Positions 1-8,364 are shown, numbered from the stretch's first letter. The stretch: 32,154 nt of DNA from an uncultured Prevotella sp. (GCA_945834405.1 CAMAHD010000016.1:1-32154); one strand, 5' to 3'. Made by a program: numbers and translations. The notes: generated by a model from the sequence alone, not told the origin.

Positions 1-29
1 ATGATAGACTCAGTACGCATACTTGGCAT

Positions 30-146
30 ACACCAGTACTTTTACTATTATTACACCAGTACTCCTGCGGAGATTACACCAGTACTCCCGCAGGAGTACC
101 GTGGTACTCAGAGCTGAGTACTGGAGTACTCCCGCGGGAGTACTGC
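30..146. repeat. 23-bp tandem repeat running into three palindromes
   Basis: The 11-mer ACACCAGTACT begins at 30, 53 and 76, an exact 23-base period. The third copy leads directly into a dyad (GTACTCC 82-88 / GGAGTAC 93-99). A second dyad follows (GTACTCAG 104-111 / CTGAGTAC 114-121), then a perfect 20-bp palindrome (AGTACTCCCG 125-134 / CGGGAGTACT 135-144). All share the AGTACT core. The block lies downstream of the radical SAM gene on the minus strand, and 147-234 shows nothing further. No believable gene covers it. It may be an intergenic repeat family, a protein-binding array or a folded transcript end; the sequence alone does not decide. Confidence 0.75.
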
Positions 147-234
147 TGCATGCTCAGCCATCGTTGAAGTTTCATGTCAGAACTCCTGTAGAATTAAAGC
201 GAAAGTTGAGTCAAGTATATTAAGTTGCACATCC

Positions 235-1449
235 TTATGGGTTGTAATTATGCATGACATTGGCAGGAGCTCTGTTTTGGCGGAGCTCCTCTGCCATGAA
301 ATCCATGTAAGGAGCTGCATGATGGAAAAACTGACAGTAGCCTTGGCAGAGATAGTTCATACCGGGCATTCCATATTTGTCGCGAACGAAACGGTTTTTA
401 GGACACTCTCCATGACAGGCAAAAAGGTATGGACATTCCTGACACTGGCGTGGCAGTTGACGGCTTTTCAGTTGGGCAAAGTGATGCTGTTGGGGGGAAT
501 ACATCATCTCGGTGATGCTCTGCTCGTGAAGATTTCCCAAACGATATTCGGGAAAGACGAAATGGTCGCAGGAATAGACATCGCCATTGAACTCCATGAC
601 TCCGGCATGACCGCAGTCTTTGCCCAGTATACAGACTCCCGGCGCTTCGCCTACCCAGTTCGCTAAGGTGGCATCGAAAAGCTGGATGAAGTATTCGCCT
701 ACATCCTGATGAACCCAATCTTCGAAAAGGGTACAGAGGAAGTCGCCCCACTGTCGGGGAGTGACTGAATAGTCCGTCAGAGTGCCTCCCTCCTGAGTGC
801 CAGGGGCAAGACACAGTCCGTCATTTCTCTTCACTTGGCGTTCTACAATGGGAGAGAACTGAATATAACGACAACCTATTTCTTTGAAAAAATGATAGAA
901 GGGGAGGGGATGGTCTGCATTATAGTTGTTGATGACAGCCATCGCGTTCCATTCAACACCATAATGATTGAGCAGTTCGATACCTTTCATGACCTGATGG
1001 AAGGTGGGCTGACCTGTAACCGTGAGGCGGTAGCGGTCATGAAACTCCTGCGGACCGTCGATGCTGACACCCACGAGGAAGTGGTTGTCCTTCCAGAACT
1101 GACACCATTCGGCTGTGATGAGCGTTCCATTGGTCTGTATGCAGTTGTCTATATGTCTGCCACGGGCATAGATGCGCTGCCATTTCAGGGCTTTCTCATA
1201 GAAAGAGATGGAGCGCAACAGTGTCTCTCCACCGTGCCAGGTGAAGAGAACATAGGGTGAGGTTTGAGCCTCGATGTACTCGCAGATGAATTTTTCGAGC
1301 AGTTGGTCGGACATGAACGGCTTGGGACTGTCGGCATACAGTTTCTCTTTTTCTAAATAGTAACAGTACTTGCAGCGGAGATTGCAGAACGGTCCGGCAG
1401 GCTTCAGCATGACGTACATCGGACGGGCAAAAGGGTGGATGATTTCCAT
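235..1449 (-). CDS. Anaerobic sulfatase-maturase type radical SAM/SPASM enzyme
   Basis: Predicted cytoplasmic radical SAM enzyme of the anSME family. These enzymes oxidise an active-site Cys or Ser of a sulfatase to formylglycine without oxygen. The 404-residue length fits the family. The radical SAM cluster motif CxxxCxxC is C22, C26, C29 (FCNLRCKYCYYLEK), followed by the WHGGET strand motif. The C-terminal half has the SPASM cysteine pattern for two more 4Fe-4S clusters (CILGKDCGH, YSCDHF, CQECPYLFACHGEC, CQGYC). The start ATG at 1449 gives the usual N-terminus of this family (HPFARPMYVMLKP). It lies downstream of galE beyond a terminator. No sulfatase is in the window, so the substrate cannot be named; a related SPASM peptide-modifying role is the alternative. 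Confidence 0.88.
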   Translation of the reverse strand: MEIIHPFARPMYVMLKPAGPFCNLRCKYCYYLEKEKLYADSPKPFMSDQLLEKFICEYIEAQTSPYVLFTWHGGETLLRSISFYEKALKWQRIYARGRHIDNCIQTNGTLITAEWCQFWKDNHFLVGVSIDGPQEFHDRYRLTVTGQPTFHQVMKGIELLNHYGVEWNAMAVINNYNADHPLPFYHFFKEIGCRYIQFSPIVERQVKRNDGLCLAPGTQEGGTLTDYSVTPRQWGDFLCTLFEDWVHQDVGEYFIQLFDATLANWVGEAPGVCILGKDCGHAGVMEFNGDVYSCDHFVFPEYRLGNLHEQSITEMMYSPQQHHFAQLKSRQLPRQCQECPYLFACHGECPKNRFVRDKYGMPGMNYLCQGYCQFFHHAAPYMDFMAEELRQNRAPANVMHNYNP

Positions 1450-1472
1450 GATGATAGGATGAAAGAATGAAA

Positions 1473-1502
1473 ATTACCCCTCGATTCACATCGAGGGGTA
1501 AT
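1473..1502 (-). terminator. Rho-independent terminator after galE
   Basis: A 13-bp perfect inverted repeat (1473-1485 / 1490-1502, arms containing TTACCCCTCGAT) with a 4-base loop. Read on the minus strand, T-rich sequence (ATTTTCATTCTTTC) follows. It sits about 60 bases past the galE stop and 24 bases before the radical SAM start, so it ends the rnf-galE transcript and could also fold in the leader of the next gene. Confidence 0.75.
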
Positions 1503-1564
1503 AACAACACAAACACAAAATAAACACAGTCGATATAACGGCTGGTTTTTATTCTTGTCCAGTG

Positions 1565-2602
1565 TTACTGGATATGCTCTTCACGAAGCTTCTTCTGCCA
1601 GTTCCATGCGGAACGCAGCGTGTCGTCGAGATTGGTCTCGGCATGCCAGCCCAGTACCTCGTTGGCTTTCTTGGGGTCTGCCCATACTTTTTCGATGTCG
1701 CCTGCACGGCGGGGAGCGTAAGCCCAGTTAAGTTTCACGCCGGTGGCACGTTCAAAGGCATCTACTATCTCCTTGGTGCTGACACCACGACCGGTACCGA
1801 TGTTGAATACCTCCAGTGCTTCGTTGTCGGTGTCCAGCACACGTTCCATAGCCTTGACATGTGCCTTTGCCAAATCGACAACATAGATATAGTCGCGGAT
1901 GCAGGTGCCATCGGGAGTATCATAGTCATTGCCAAAAATCTTCAACTGCTCACGAATACCCATGGCTGTCTGGGTAACGTAAGGAATGAGGTTCATAGGT
2001 ACACCGTTAGGCATCTCGCCGATGATAGCAGTGGGGTGAGAGCCAATAGGATTGAAGTAACGAAGCAGGATGGCCTTGATAGGTGCACCACTGGCGATGG
2101 TGTCGCGGATAATCTCCTCGTTCACCTGCTTGGTGTTGCCGTAAGGACTCTCTGCTGGCTTGATAGGTGCACTCTCGCTGACAGGGAGATTCTCGGGGTC
2201 GGGCTGACCATAAACGGTACAGCTGCTGGAGAAGATGATTCCCTTTACATCATATTTGGGCATCAGCTCCAACAGGTTGATGAGGCTTACGAAGTTGTTG
2301 CGATAGTAGAGCAATGGCTTCTCAACACTCTCACCTACAGCCTTGCTGGCTGCAAAGTGGATGATACCCGATATGTCAGGATATTTGGCAAAGACAGCCT
2401 CCAATGCCTCCTTGTCGCAGCAGTCTACCTGCTCGAAAGCGGGACGGATGCCGGTAATCTTCTCAATGCCGTCAACAACATTGGCCTGAGAGTTGGACAG
2501 ATTGTCGACGATGACTACTTTGTAGCCTGCATTCTGCAGTTCAACGGTGGTGTGACTGCCGATGAAGCCCGTTCCACCTGTTACTAAAATCGTTTGTTTC
2601 AT
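1565..2602 (-). CDS. galE: UDP-glucose 4-epimerase
   Basis: Interconverts UDP-glucose and UDP-galactose in the cytoplasm (Leloir pathway and supply of sugar nucleotides for surface glycans). The 345 residues match the usual length. The N-terminus has the Rossmann NAD-binding motif GGTGFIGSH (9-17). The short-chain dehydrogenase catalytic set is present: the serines of FSSSCTVYG (125-127), Tyr154 and Lys158 in PYGNTK. The C-terminal substrate domain includes CIRDYIYVVDLA. The gene starts 45 bases after rnfA in the same direction with no obvious terminator between, so it may be read from the rnf promoter; a hairpin terminator follows. Orthology to GalE is firm, though some family members also use the N-acetylated sugars. 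Confidence 0.95.
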   Translation of the reverse strand: MKQTILVTGGTGFIGSHTTVELQNAGYKVVIVDNLSNSQANVVDGIEKITGIRPAFEQVDCCDKEALEAVFAKYPDISGIIHFAASKAVGESVEKPLLYYRNNFVSLINLLELMPKYDVKGIIFSSSCTVYGQPDPENLPVSESAPIKPAESPYGNTKQVNEEIIRDTIASGAPIKAILLRYFNPIGSHPTAIIGEMPNGVPMNLIPYVTQTAMGIREQLKIFGNDYDTPDGTCIRDYIYVVDLAKAHVKAMERVLDTDNEALEVFNIGTGRGVSTKEIVDAFERATGVKLNWAYAPRRAGDIEKVWADPKKANEVLGWHAETNLDDTLRSAWNWQKKLREEHIQ

Positions 2603-2647
2603 AGTGTAGTGTAATGTATTAAAAGTTGATAATATACGAATGATTGA

Positions 2648-3250
2648 CTATTCCAAGCCAAAGAGGGGTTTCAAACCTCCGTCAACACCTGAGAAGCCCA
2701 TGAAGGCTAAACTCAGCAGACCTGCCACCACCAGTACGATGGCTGTGCCACGCATGCCTTTGGGCACATTGACCAACTCCAACTGTTCGCGCAGTCCGGC
2801 GAAGACGATGAGAGAGAGTCCAAAACCAATGGCAGAAGAGAAGGCATATACCACGCTTTCCAACAAGCTGTAGTCTTTCTGTATCACCAGAATGGCGACA
2901 CCCAGAACAGCACAGTTCGTCGTTATCAGCGGAAGGAAGATACCCAGTGCCTGATAAAGGGCGGGAGAAACCTTCTTCATCACTATCTCTACCATCTGTA
3001 CCAAAGCGGCGATGACCAGAATGAAGGCGATGGTCTGCAGGTACTGAAGACCGAAGGCATCCAGCACGAACTTCTGCAACAGATAGGTGACAATGGTGGC
3101 GAGTGTCAGCACAAAGGCTACTGCAGCACTCATGCCCAGGGCGGTATCTACTTTCTTGGAAACTCCCAGGAAGGGACAGATACCCAGGAACTGTGACAAT
3201 ACGATGTTATTGACAAAGATTGCCGATATGAATATAAGTAGGTATTCCAT
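2648..3250 (-). CDS. rnfA: Rnf electron transport complex subunit A
   Basis: Integral membrane subunit of the Rnf complex (ferredoxin:NAD+ oxidoreductase that pumps Na+ or H+). The 200 residues form about six hydrophobic helices and begin with the family signature FISAIFVNNIVLSQFLGICP, including the conserved membrane Cys. The internal motif LPLITTNCAVLG holds the second Cys; the RnfA and RnfE cysteines together bind a membrane FeS cluster. It is the last subunit gene, starting 2 bases after the rnfE stop, which implies translational coupling. The paralogous NqrE is ruled out because the neighbours are RnfB and RnfC rather than Nqr subunits. Confidence 0.95.
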   Translation of the reverse strand: MEYLLIFISAIFVNNIVLSQFLGICPFLGVSKKVDTALGMSAAVAFVLTLATIVTYLLQKFVLDAFGLQYLQTIAFILVIAALVQMVEIVMKKVSPALYQALGIFLPLITTNCAVLGVAILVIQKDYSLLESVVYAFSSAIGFGLSLIVFAGLREQLELVNVPKGMRGTAIVLVVAGLLSLAFMGFSGVDGGLKPLFGLE

Positions 3251-3252
3251 AA

Positions 3253-3837
3253 TTATGCTTTCTTGAATTGATTAACAATGGCGATGAGGAATCCCAGCGA
3301 AATGAAAGCGCCCGGAGGAAGGATGAACAGGAGTATGTTGTACTGTTCAGGAAGGAGGGCAAAGCCGAATATGCTGCCTGCTCCCAACACCTCACGAACG
3401 GCTCCCAGCAAGGTGAGACCCAAGGTGAAACCCAAACCGATGCCGACACCGTCGCAAAGACTTCCCAAAGGACCGTTCTTGCAGGCAAAGGCTTCGGCAC
3501 GACCTAAGATGATACAGTTGACCACAATCAGAGGGATGAAGATACCCAACGACTTGTTGATGTCGGGAAGGTAAGCCTTCAGACTCATCTGAAGCAGGGT
3601 TACAAACGAGGCTATCACCACCACGAAGACGGGGATGCGAACCTTGTCGGGGGTGAGGTTCTTAATGAGCGACACCACAATATTGGAACAGATGAGTACG
3701 AACATCGTAGCCAGACCCATGGACATGCCGTTGGTGGCTGAGGTGGTAGTGGCAAGTGTCGGACACATTCCCAACAGGAGAACGAAGGTGGGGTTCTCCT
3801 TGATGATTCCGTTCTTAATGATATTCAGATAATTCAT
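3253..3837 (-). CDS. rnfE: Rnf electron transport complex subunit E
   Basis: Integral membrane partner of RnfA, with inverted topology in the complex. The 194 residues start with NYLNIIKNGIIKENPTFVLL and contain LGMCPTLA and LIVVNCIILGRAEAFA, the two Cys-containing helices typical of RnfE/NqrD. It is separated from rnfG by 24 bases and from rnfA by 2. A third conserved stretch (GIGLGFTLGLTLLGAVREVLG) also fits. It functions only as part of the RnfABCDGE complex. Confidence 0.95.
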   Translation of the reverse strand: MNYLNIIKNGIIKENPTFVLLLGMCPTLATTTSATNGMSMGLATMFVLICSNIVVSLIKNLTPDKVRIPVFVVVIASFVTLLQMSLKAYLPDINKSLGIFIPLIVVNCIILGRAEAFACKNGPLGSLCDGVGIGLGFTLGLTLLGAVREVLGAGSIFGFALLPEQYNILLFILPPGAFISLGFLIAIVNQFKKA

Positions 3838-3861
3838 GATTTCTTGTTTTTTGCGGTTGCA

Positions 3862-4521
3862 TTAATCGGGATTCTGATGACCGTGTTTTTTCTTGCCTTG
3901 CTGAACAGTGGCTCCGCTGCAGCCATCGGCTGATGCATGCTGCTGGTCGTAGGCTGCATAGGCATTGTTGACGGCCTTCAGGAAGGCACGTGAGGTAATG
4001 GTAGAGGCTGTAATGGCATCAACATCGCCACCATCCTTGTTGACAGAGAGACGACCGGCTGACTTCATGTCGCGACCGATGATGCTTCCCTTGCCATCTT
4101 TCTGGAACCAGCGGTCTGCCTTGGCACCCAAGCCCGGTGTCTCTGCGTGCTGAAGCAGGGTGTAGCCTAACACCTTGCCGTTGGCATCAAAGCCTACCAG
4201 CACTTTCAGTTCACCGCCAAAGCCCATGCTCGTACTCTCGATGGCTGCGCCAACAAACTTGCCTTGCGCATCGTTGACCTTGTGGATGATGAAAGTACTT
4301 TCCTTGCCGTCAGTCTGCTGCACTACGGTATCGTTGGCTGATACTGTCAGCGTTGACAGACCCATCACACTCTTGATACCATTTGCCAGCGCCAGCTCGT
4401 CCTGTTGCTGAATAGGACCTGAAGTAACCTGGTTTACCCAGGCAAGCAGTCCGCCTGTGATGATGGCCACAGCTACCAGCACGACCACCATATTGATGAG
4501 TGATGATTCTAACTTTTTCAT
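3862..4521 (-). CDS. rnfG: Rnf complex FMN-binding subunit G
   Basis: Single-span subunit with a periplasmic FMN-binding domain and a covalently linked FMN. Residues about 8-30 form the membrane anchor. The FMN domain shows the family motifs HAETPGLGAKAD and DAITASTITSRAF. In the second, the expected S/T-G-A-T flavinylation motif reads T-A-S-T: the acceptor Thr is kept and the small residues differ. After the domain there is a tail with CSGATVQQ followed by a Lys/His-rich end, so a second SGAT-like tetrad exists outside the usual place. The start ATG overlaps the rnfD stop by 4 bases (ATGA). Length is 219 residues. Confidence 0.92.
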   Translation of the reverse strand: MKKLESSLINMVVVLVAVAIITGGLLAWVNQVTSGPIQQQDELALANGIKSVMGLSTLTVSANDTVVQQTDGKESTFIIHKVNDAQGKFVGAAIESTSMGFGGELKVLVGFDANGKVLGYTLLQHAETPGLGAKADRWFQKDGKGSIIGRDMKSAGRLSVNKDGGDVDAITASTITSRAFLKAVNNAYAAYDQQHASADGCSGATVQQGKKKHGHQNPD

Positions 4522-5513
4522 TTCTTGACTACCTCCCCGAATCGTTTGGGTTTAAAATAGGTGTTGATAAGTGGTGTGAAGGCATTCATGATAAGAATGG
4601 CAAATGACATGCCTTCGGGATAAGCTCCCCAGTTGCGGATAACTACCGTGAGGACACCGATGCCGATACCATAGACTATCTGGCCGCGTCCGCACATGGG
4701 CGAGGTGACATAGTCGGTTGCCATGAAGCAGGCACCCAGCATCAGACCACCGGAGAAGAGCACGCTCAGGGGGTCGGCATAGACGGGAGAGGCAACATGG
4801 CACAACAGGCTGAGCACAGCTACCGTGAGCAGGATGCTGACGGGTATATGCCAGGTGATAATCTTCTTCCACAACATATAGGCCAAGCCTATCAGCAGGG
4901 CGAGGGCACAGACTTCACCGATGGTACCAGCACCATCGTTGGTGCTTCCAAGAAGCAAGTGCCAGCCGTCAGGAAGTTGCTGTAATACAGAGGCATCATG
5001 ACTCTTGATAGCCCATTTCATCAATGCCAAGGGGGTGGCTCCTGTCTCCGCATCGAGATAGCTGGACAGCTGACCGGCGATAGGCCATGAGGTCATTTGC
5101 GCGGGGAAGCTGACCAACAGGAAACAACGGCCCACGAGGGCGGGGTTGAACAGGTTGCTGCCCAAACCGCCAAAGGTCATCTTGCCGACACCGATGGCTA
5201 CAAGGGCACCGATGATGATAATCCAGATGGGGAGGTTAGAGGGCAGGTTAAATCCCAGCAACAGACCCGTGAGGATGGCAGAACCATCGAGGATGGTGTT
5301 GCGAGGATTCTTCAAAAGGTATTTATTGATGACCCACTCGAAAAGGACGCAGGCCAACACGCTGGTGGCGCACACGATGGCTGAGCCTAAACCGAAGAAG
5401 TAGAAAGAGGCGAGAAGGGCTGGTACAAGAGCCACGATGACGCCATACATATTACGCTCTACACTGTCGGTTCCATGTGCGTGCGGCGATAGTGATACAA
5501 TGAATTTTCCCAT
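4518..5513 (-). CDS. rnfD: Rnf complex FMN-linked membrane subunit D
   Basis: Polytopic membrane subunit carrying a second covalent FMN. The 331-residue protein begins with the family N-terminus (SLSPHAHGTDSVERNMYGVI). It has the flavinylation motif TGATPLAL (acceptor Thr in DAETGATPLA) and the conserved GGLGSNLFNPALVGR. The C-terminal helices include DYVTSPMCGRGQIVYGIGIG. It sits between rnfC (8 bases upstream) and rnfG (4-base overlap) in the standard B-C-D-G-E-A order. Confidence 0.95.
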   Translation of the reverse strand: MGKFIVSLSPHAHGTDSVERNMYGVIVALVPALLASFYFFGLGSAIVCATSVLACVLFEWVINKYLLKNPRNTILDGSAILTGLLLGFNLPSNLPIWIIIIGALVAIGVGKMTFGGLGSNLFNPALVGRCFLLVSFPAQMTSWPIAGQLSSYLDAETGATPLALMKWAIKSHDASVLQQLPDGWHLLLGSTNDGAGTIGEVCALALLIGLAYMLWKKIITWHIPVSILLTVAVLSLLCHVASPVYADPLSVLFSGGLMLGACFMATDYVTSPMCGRGQIVYGIGIGVLTVVIRNWGAYPEGMSFAILIMNAFTPLINTYFKPKRFGEVVKK

Positions 5514-5521
5514 GATCTTGT

Positions 5522-6874
5522 TTATTTCTTTGCGTTTCTTGCTCTAATGATGCCCATCACGGTAGACTTACCCAAGCGGATGTTGTCGAGGATGGGACGA
5601 TGTGAAGGACAGGTGAACTGGCAGCTGCCGCACTCGATACAGGAGGTGACATCCTCTTGCTCTACCCGTTCCCAGAGGTGACGGGAGGAGAGGGTGGCAA
5701 GCAGATAAGGCTCCAGACCCATTGGACATACGTTGACGCACTTGCCGCAACGGATGCAGGGGTCGGGCTCTTTACGGACAGCCTCGCTGCCGCTGATAAG
5801 GGTGACGCTGTTGGTTCCTTTGCAGACAGGTACTTCTGCTGTGGTGAGCGACTTGCCCATCATCGGACCGCCTGCCAGTAGCTTGTGGTCGCCTTCAGGG
5901 ATGCCGCCACAGAGATCCAACAAGTCCTTCATAGGAGTGCCCATGCGTACCAGATAGTTGCCGGGATGGGCAAGCTCCTTTCCCGTCACGGTAGTATAGC
6001 GTTCAAAGAGAGGCTTATGCTTCATGACAGCCTGATAAACGGCAAAGGCAGTACCTACATTCTGAACGATGGCACCCACATTGACAGGGATAGCAGGGGG
6101 AGCTGGCACTTGACGGCGGATAACGGCGTCTACCAGCTGCTTCTCACCACCCTGGGGGTAGCGCTGCTTGAGGGGTACGACCTCGATGCGAGAGTCATTG
6201 GCTGTTTTTTCGGTGAGCAGACGGATAGCTTCGGGCTTGTTGGTCTCGATACCGATATAACCACGGTCCACCTTGGATGCCTTCATCAGCAGGTCCAGAC
6301 CTACCAATATTTCATCTGCATGTTCCATCATCAGACGATAGTCGGCAGTGATATAAGGCTCACATTCAACGGCATTGATGATGACACACTCTGCCTTGGC
6401 TGTAGGTGGAGGACAAAGCTTGATGAAGGTGGGGAAACCGGCACCTCCCATACCTGTGACACCTGCCACCTTGATGCGCTCCACGATTTCTTCGGGGGTG
6501 AGCTCTGGATGGTCGGCAAGGGTCTCTAATTTGTCGCTGCGGTCGATGGTGGGTTCCCATTCGTCACCTTCCACATTGACGATGATGACGGGCTGACGAT
6601 AGCCAGTGGCATCGACGGCAGTGTCTATCTTGAACACGGTGCCCGACACAGATGAATAGACAGGGGCTGACACAAAACCGCCAGCCTCGGCAAGCATCGT
6701 TCCAACCTTCACCTTGTCTCCTTTTGCCACGACGGGCTTGGCTGGAGCACCGATGTGCTGGGAGAGGGGGAAGATGGCCTGCTTGGGGAGGGGAGCCACT
6801 TGGGTGGGAACCTCGTGGGTCAGCTTGTTCTCTTCGGGGTGAATACCTCCGATTCGGAATGTTCTTATTTTCAT
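5522..6874 (-). CDS. rnfC: Rnf complex NADH-binding subunit C
   Basis: Peripheral subunit with the FMN and NADH sites and two 4Fe-4S clusters; it links the complex to NAD(H). The 450 residues show the N-terminal barrel (FRIGGIHPEENK), a Gly-rich nucleotide motif (GVTGMGGAGFPTFIK), a Complex I 51-kDa-like core (INAVECEPYITAD), and two ferredoxin motifs near the C-terminus (CIRCGKCVNVCP and CIECGSCQFTCP). I chose the ATG at 6874 rather than an upstream in-frame TTG at 6901. The TTG overlaps the end of rnfB, and the ATG gives the family N-terminus with a purine-rich ribosome site nine bases away. Confidence 0.95.
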   Translation of the reverse strand: MKIRTFRIGGIHPEENKLTHEVPTQVAPLPKQAIFPLSQHIGAPAKPVVAKGDKVKVGTMLAEAGGFVSAPVYSSVSGTVFKIDTAVDATGYRQPVIIVNVEGDEWEPTIDRSDKLETLADHPELTPEEIVERIKVAGVTGMGGAGFPTFIKLCPPPTAKAECVIINAVECEPYITADYRLMMEHADEILVGLDLLMKASKVDRGYIGIETNKPEAIRLLTEKTANDSRIEVVPLKQRYPQGGEKQLVDAVIRRQVPAPPAIPVNVGAIVQNVGTAFAVYQAVMKHKPLFERYTTVTGKELAHPGNYLVRMGTPMKDLLDLCGGIPEGDHKLLAGGPMMGKSLTTAEVPVCKGTNSVTLISGSEAVRKEPDPCIRCGKCVNVCPMGLEPYLLATLSSRHLWERVEQEDVTSCIECGSCQFTCPSHRPILDNIRLGKSTVMGIIRARNAKK

Positions 6875-6883
6875 GATGTTTGT

Positions 6884-6892
6884 TCCTTTCTT
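6884..6892 (-). promoter_or_regulatory. Shine-Dalgarno-like site that fixes the rnfC start
   Basis: The minus strand reads AAGAAAGGA here, nine bases before the ATG at 6874 and overlapping the rnfB stop. Shine-Dalgarno sites are unusual in Bacteroidota, so this one is notable. It argues for the ATG over the in-frame TTG at 6901. Confidence 0.5.
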
Positions 6893-7742
6893 ATTCTTCA
6901 ACGGTCACATTTTTGGGAGCGGGAAAGTTGACTGCCACGATGGCATGAGTAGGACATACTTTCTCGCATTTGCGGCAAAGACGGCACTTCTCTGGGTCAA
7001 TGTAGGAGAGGTTGTTTGAAACGCTGATAGCGCCGAAGGGGCACTCCTTCTCGCACTTGCCGCAACCGATGCAGGACACCTTGCAAGCCTTCATCGAAAC
7101 GGCACCCTTGTCGCGATTAGAACAGCATACATACACTCGGCGGTTCTTGACACCTTTCTTGCGCAACTCGATGATGTGGCGAGGACAAGCCTTGACACAG
7201 GCTCCGCAGGAGGTGCATTTGTCTTCGTCAACCTCGGCTATGCCTGTCTCGGGATTGATGCTGATGGCACCAAACTGACAGGCCTGGACACAATCGCCAC
7301 AGCCCAGACAGCCGTAGCCACACGCCGTTTCACCGGCACCGCAGGCGTGCATGGCGCTGCAGGTGCGCAGACCGGAATAGACAGCCACACGGGGACGGTT
7401 GGCACAGGTTCCGTTGCAGCGAACGACAGCAACCTTTGGCTCGCTGTTTGCCATCGCCATGCCCAGCAGGTCAGCCACTTGACCCATCACGGCAGAACCG
7501 CCTACGGGACAGCCTAATCCCTCTAACGAACCTTTGTCGGCTGCCTTGACAATGGCATCGGCAAGACCGCTACAACCGGGGAATCCGCAACCACCACAAT
7601 TGGCTTGTGGAAGCAATGCTGCCACCTGTCCGATTCTCGGATCTTCCTTCACAGCAAACTTCTTGGAGCATACAAAAAGCACCAGGGCTGCTACCAGTCC
7701 GATGCCTCCAAGTACCATCACTGCGACTAAAATAAAGCTCAT
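6891..7742 (-). CDS. rnfB: Rnf complex ferredoxin-type subunit B
   Basis: Membrane-anchored iron-sulfur subunit that accepts electrons from reduced ferredoxin. An N-terminal helix (MSFILVAVMVLGGIGLVAAL) precedes the RnfB 4Fe-4S domain (CGGCGFPGC and a following Cys). Four ferredoxin-type motifs then follow: CLGCGDCVQAC, CTSCGACVKAC, CIGCGKCEKEC and CRLCRKCEKVC, making this a multi-cluster RnfB of 283 residues. The ATG at 7742 is preferred to an in-frame TTG at 7787. The ATG begins with the membrane helix, whereas the TTG would lie inside the upstream gene. It follows the RseC-family gene by 16 bases. Confidence 0.95.
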   Translation of the reverse strand: MSFILVAVMVLGGIGLVAALVLFVCSKKFAVKEDPRIGQVAALLPQANCGGCGFPGCSGLADAIVKAADKGSLEGLGCPVGGSAVMGQVADLLGMAMANSEPKVAVVRCNGTCANRPRVAVYSGLRTCSAMHACGAGETACGYGCLGCGDCVQACQFGAISINPETGIAEVDEDKCTSCGACVKACPRHIIELRKKGVKNRRVYVCCSNRDKGAVSMKACKVSCIGCGKCEKECPFGAISVSNNLSYIDPEKCRLCRKCEKVCPTHAIVAVNFPAPKNVTVEE

Positions 7743-7758
7743 AATAATTTGGTTTGTA

Positions 7759-8205
7759 TTAGTTAATTGTTTTTGATGTTTTTTCAATGGAAAAGGTTAT
7801 CCTGCGTTGAAACAGGTTGCGACAAAGGAACAGAATCAGGTAATAGGGAAGCAGAGACAGCAAAGCGCCAAGGGCTGACTGCAGTTCGCTTCCTCCGCTC
7901 AGACGGATGGCGAAAAGCACGGAAACGAGCAAAATAAAAGGGGCTCCAAAGCTCCATAACAGTGCCTGACCTACCATTGCACTGGTGGCAGACACCTGAA
8001 CATGCTCGCCAACCTGCCAGTCTGAACACGATGAACCAGAGGCATAGACATCCACCATCTTTTCCTTGCTCTCAGAGGCATGGCAATGACCCGACACCTT
8101 GCAGGATGCACAGGCTGAGGTCTGCAGGATGCGCACGCGGATATGCCTCCCGTTCATAGATTCGATGATGCCAGAGTGTTTTATTTTGCCGTTCATGTTA
8201 TTCAT
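7759..8205 (-). CDS. SoxR-reducing system / RseC family membrane protein
   Basis: Small membrane protein of the RseC family, which in other bacteria works with Rnf-like proteins to reduce SoxR or modulates sigma-E signalling. The N-terminal part has a Cys cluster (C32, C35, C41 in ACASCKVSGHC), likely for metal or redox. Two hydrophobic helices follow (about residues 80-100 and 108-125). It is the first gene of the rnf operon, 16 bases before rnfB. ATGs at 8205 and 8196 are both possible; the first is given. Its presence here suggests it assists or tunes the Rnf complex rather than SoxR specifically, as no soxR is visible. Confidence 0.85.
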   Translation of the reverse strand: MNNMNGKIKHSGIIESMNGRHIRVRILQTSACASCKVSGHCHASESKEKMVDVYASGSSCSDWQVGEHVQVSATSAMVGQALLWSFGAPFILLVSVLFAIRLSGGSELQSALGALLSLLPYYLILFLCRNLFQRRITFSIEKTSKTIN

Positions 8206-8244
8206 TGATAAAAAAGGTAGGTTCCTTTGTCACCTTTTACATGG

Positions 8245-8276
8245 CAAAGGTACTATTATCTTCTGAATTGGACAAA
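8245..8276 (-). promoter_or_regulatory. Bacteroidota-type promoter of the rseC-rnf operon
   Basis: On the minus strand TTTG (8273-8276) is followed by 20 bases and then TACCTTTG (8245-8252), a complete match to the -33/-7 consensus. Transcription should start near 8238, giving a leader of about 30 bases before the ATG at 8205. Confidence 0.8.
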
Positions 8277-8313
8277 TAAATGTGATGATTATTTTGAAAA
8301 ATAATCGTAATCG

Positions 8314-8345
8314 TTTGCGAGTGTTCAATTCTTTTTATACTTTTG
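8314..8345 (+). promoter_or_regulatory. Bacteroidota-type promoter of the 8411 gene
   Basis: TTTG (8314-8317), 20 bases, TACTTTTG (8338-8345): a full match to the consensus. It diverges from the rnf promoter, with the two -33 elements about 37 bases apart, so a regulator bound between them could affect both. Confidence 0.75.
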
Positions 8346-8364
8346 TAAATGAATTGAAGATGCC

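Noticed and set aside
30..99. Possible CRISPR array
   Set aside because: The period is 23 bases with an 11-base repeat and only three units. There are no spacers of proper length and no cas genes.
23..223. 66-codon plus-strand frame over the left-edge repeats
   Set aside because: Its sequence is simply the translated palindromes; no domain, promoter or start context supports it.
1562..2587. 341-codon plus-strand frame opposite galE
   Set aside because: Exact antisense of a firm gene, with no domain.
7743..7787. TTG start that would lengthen rnfB by 15 residues
   Set aside because: It overlaps the preceding gene and delays the membrane helix that normally begins RnfB.
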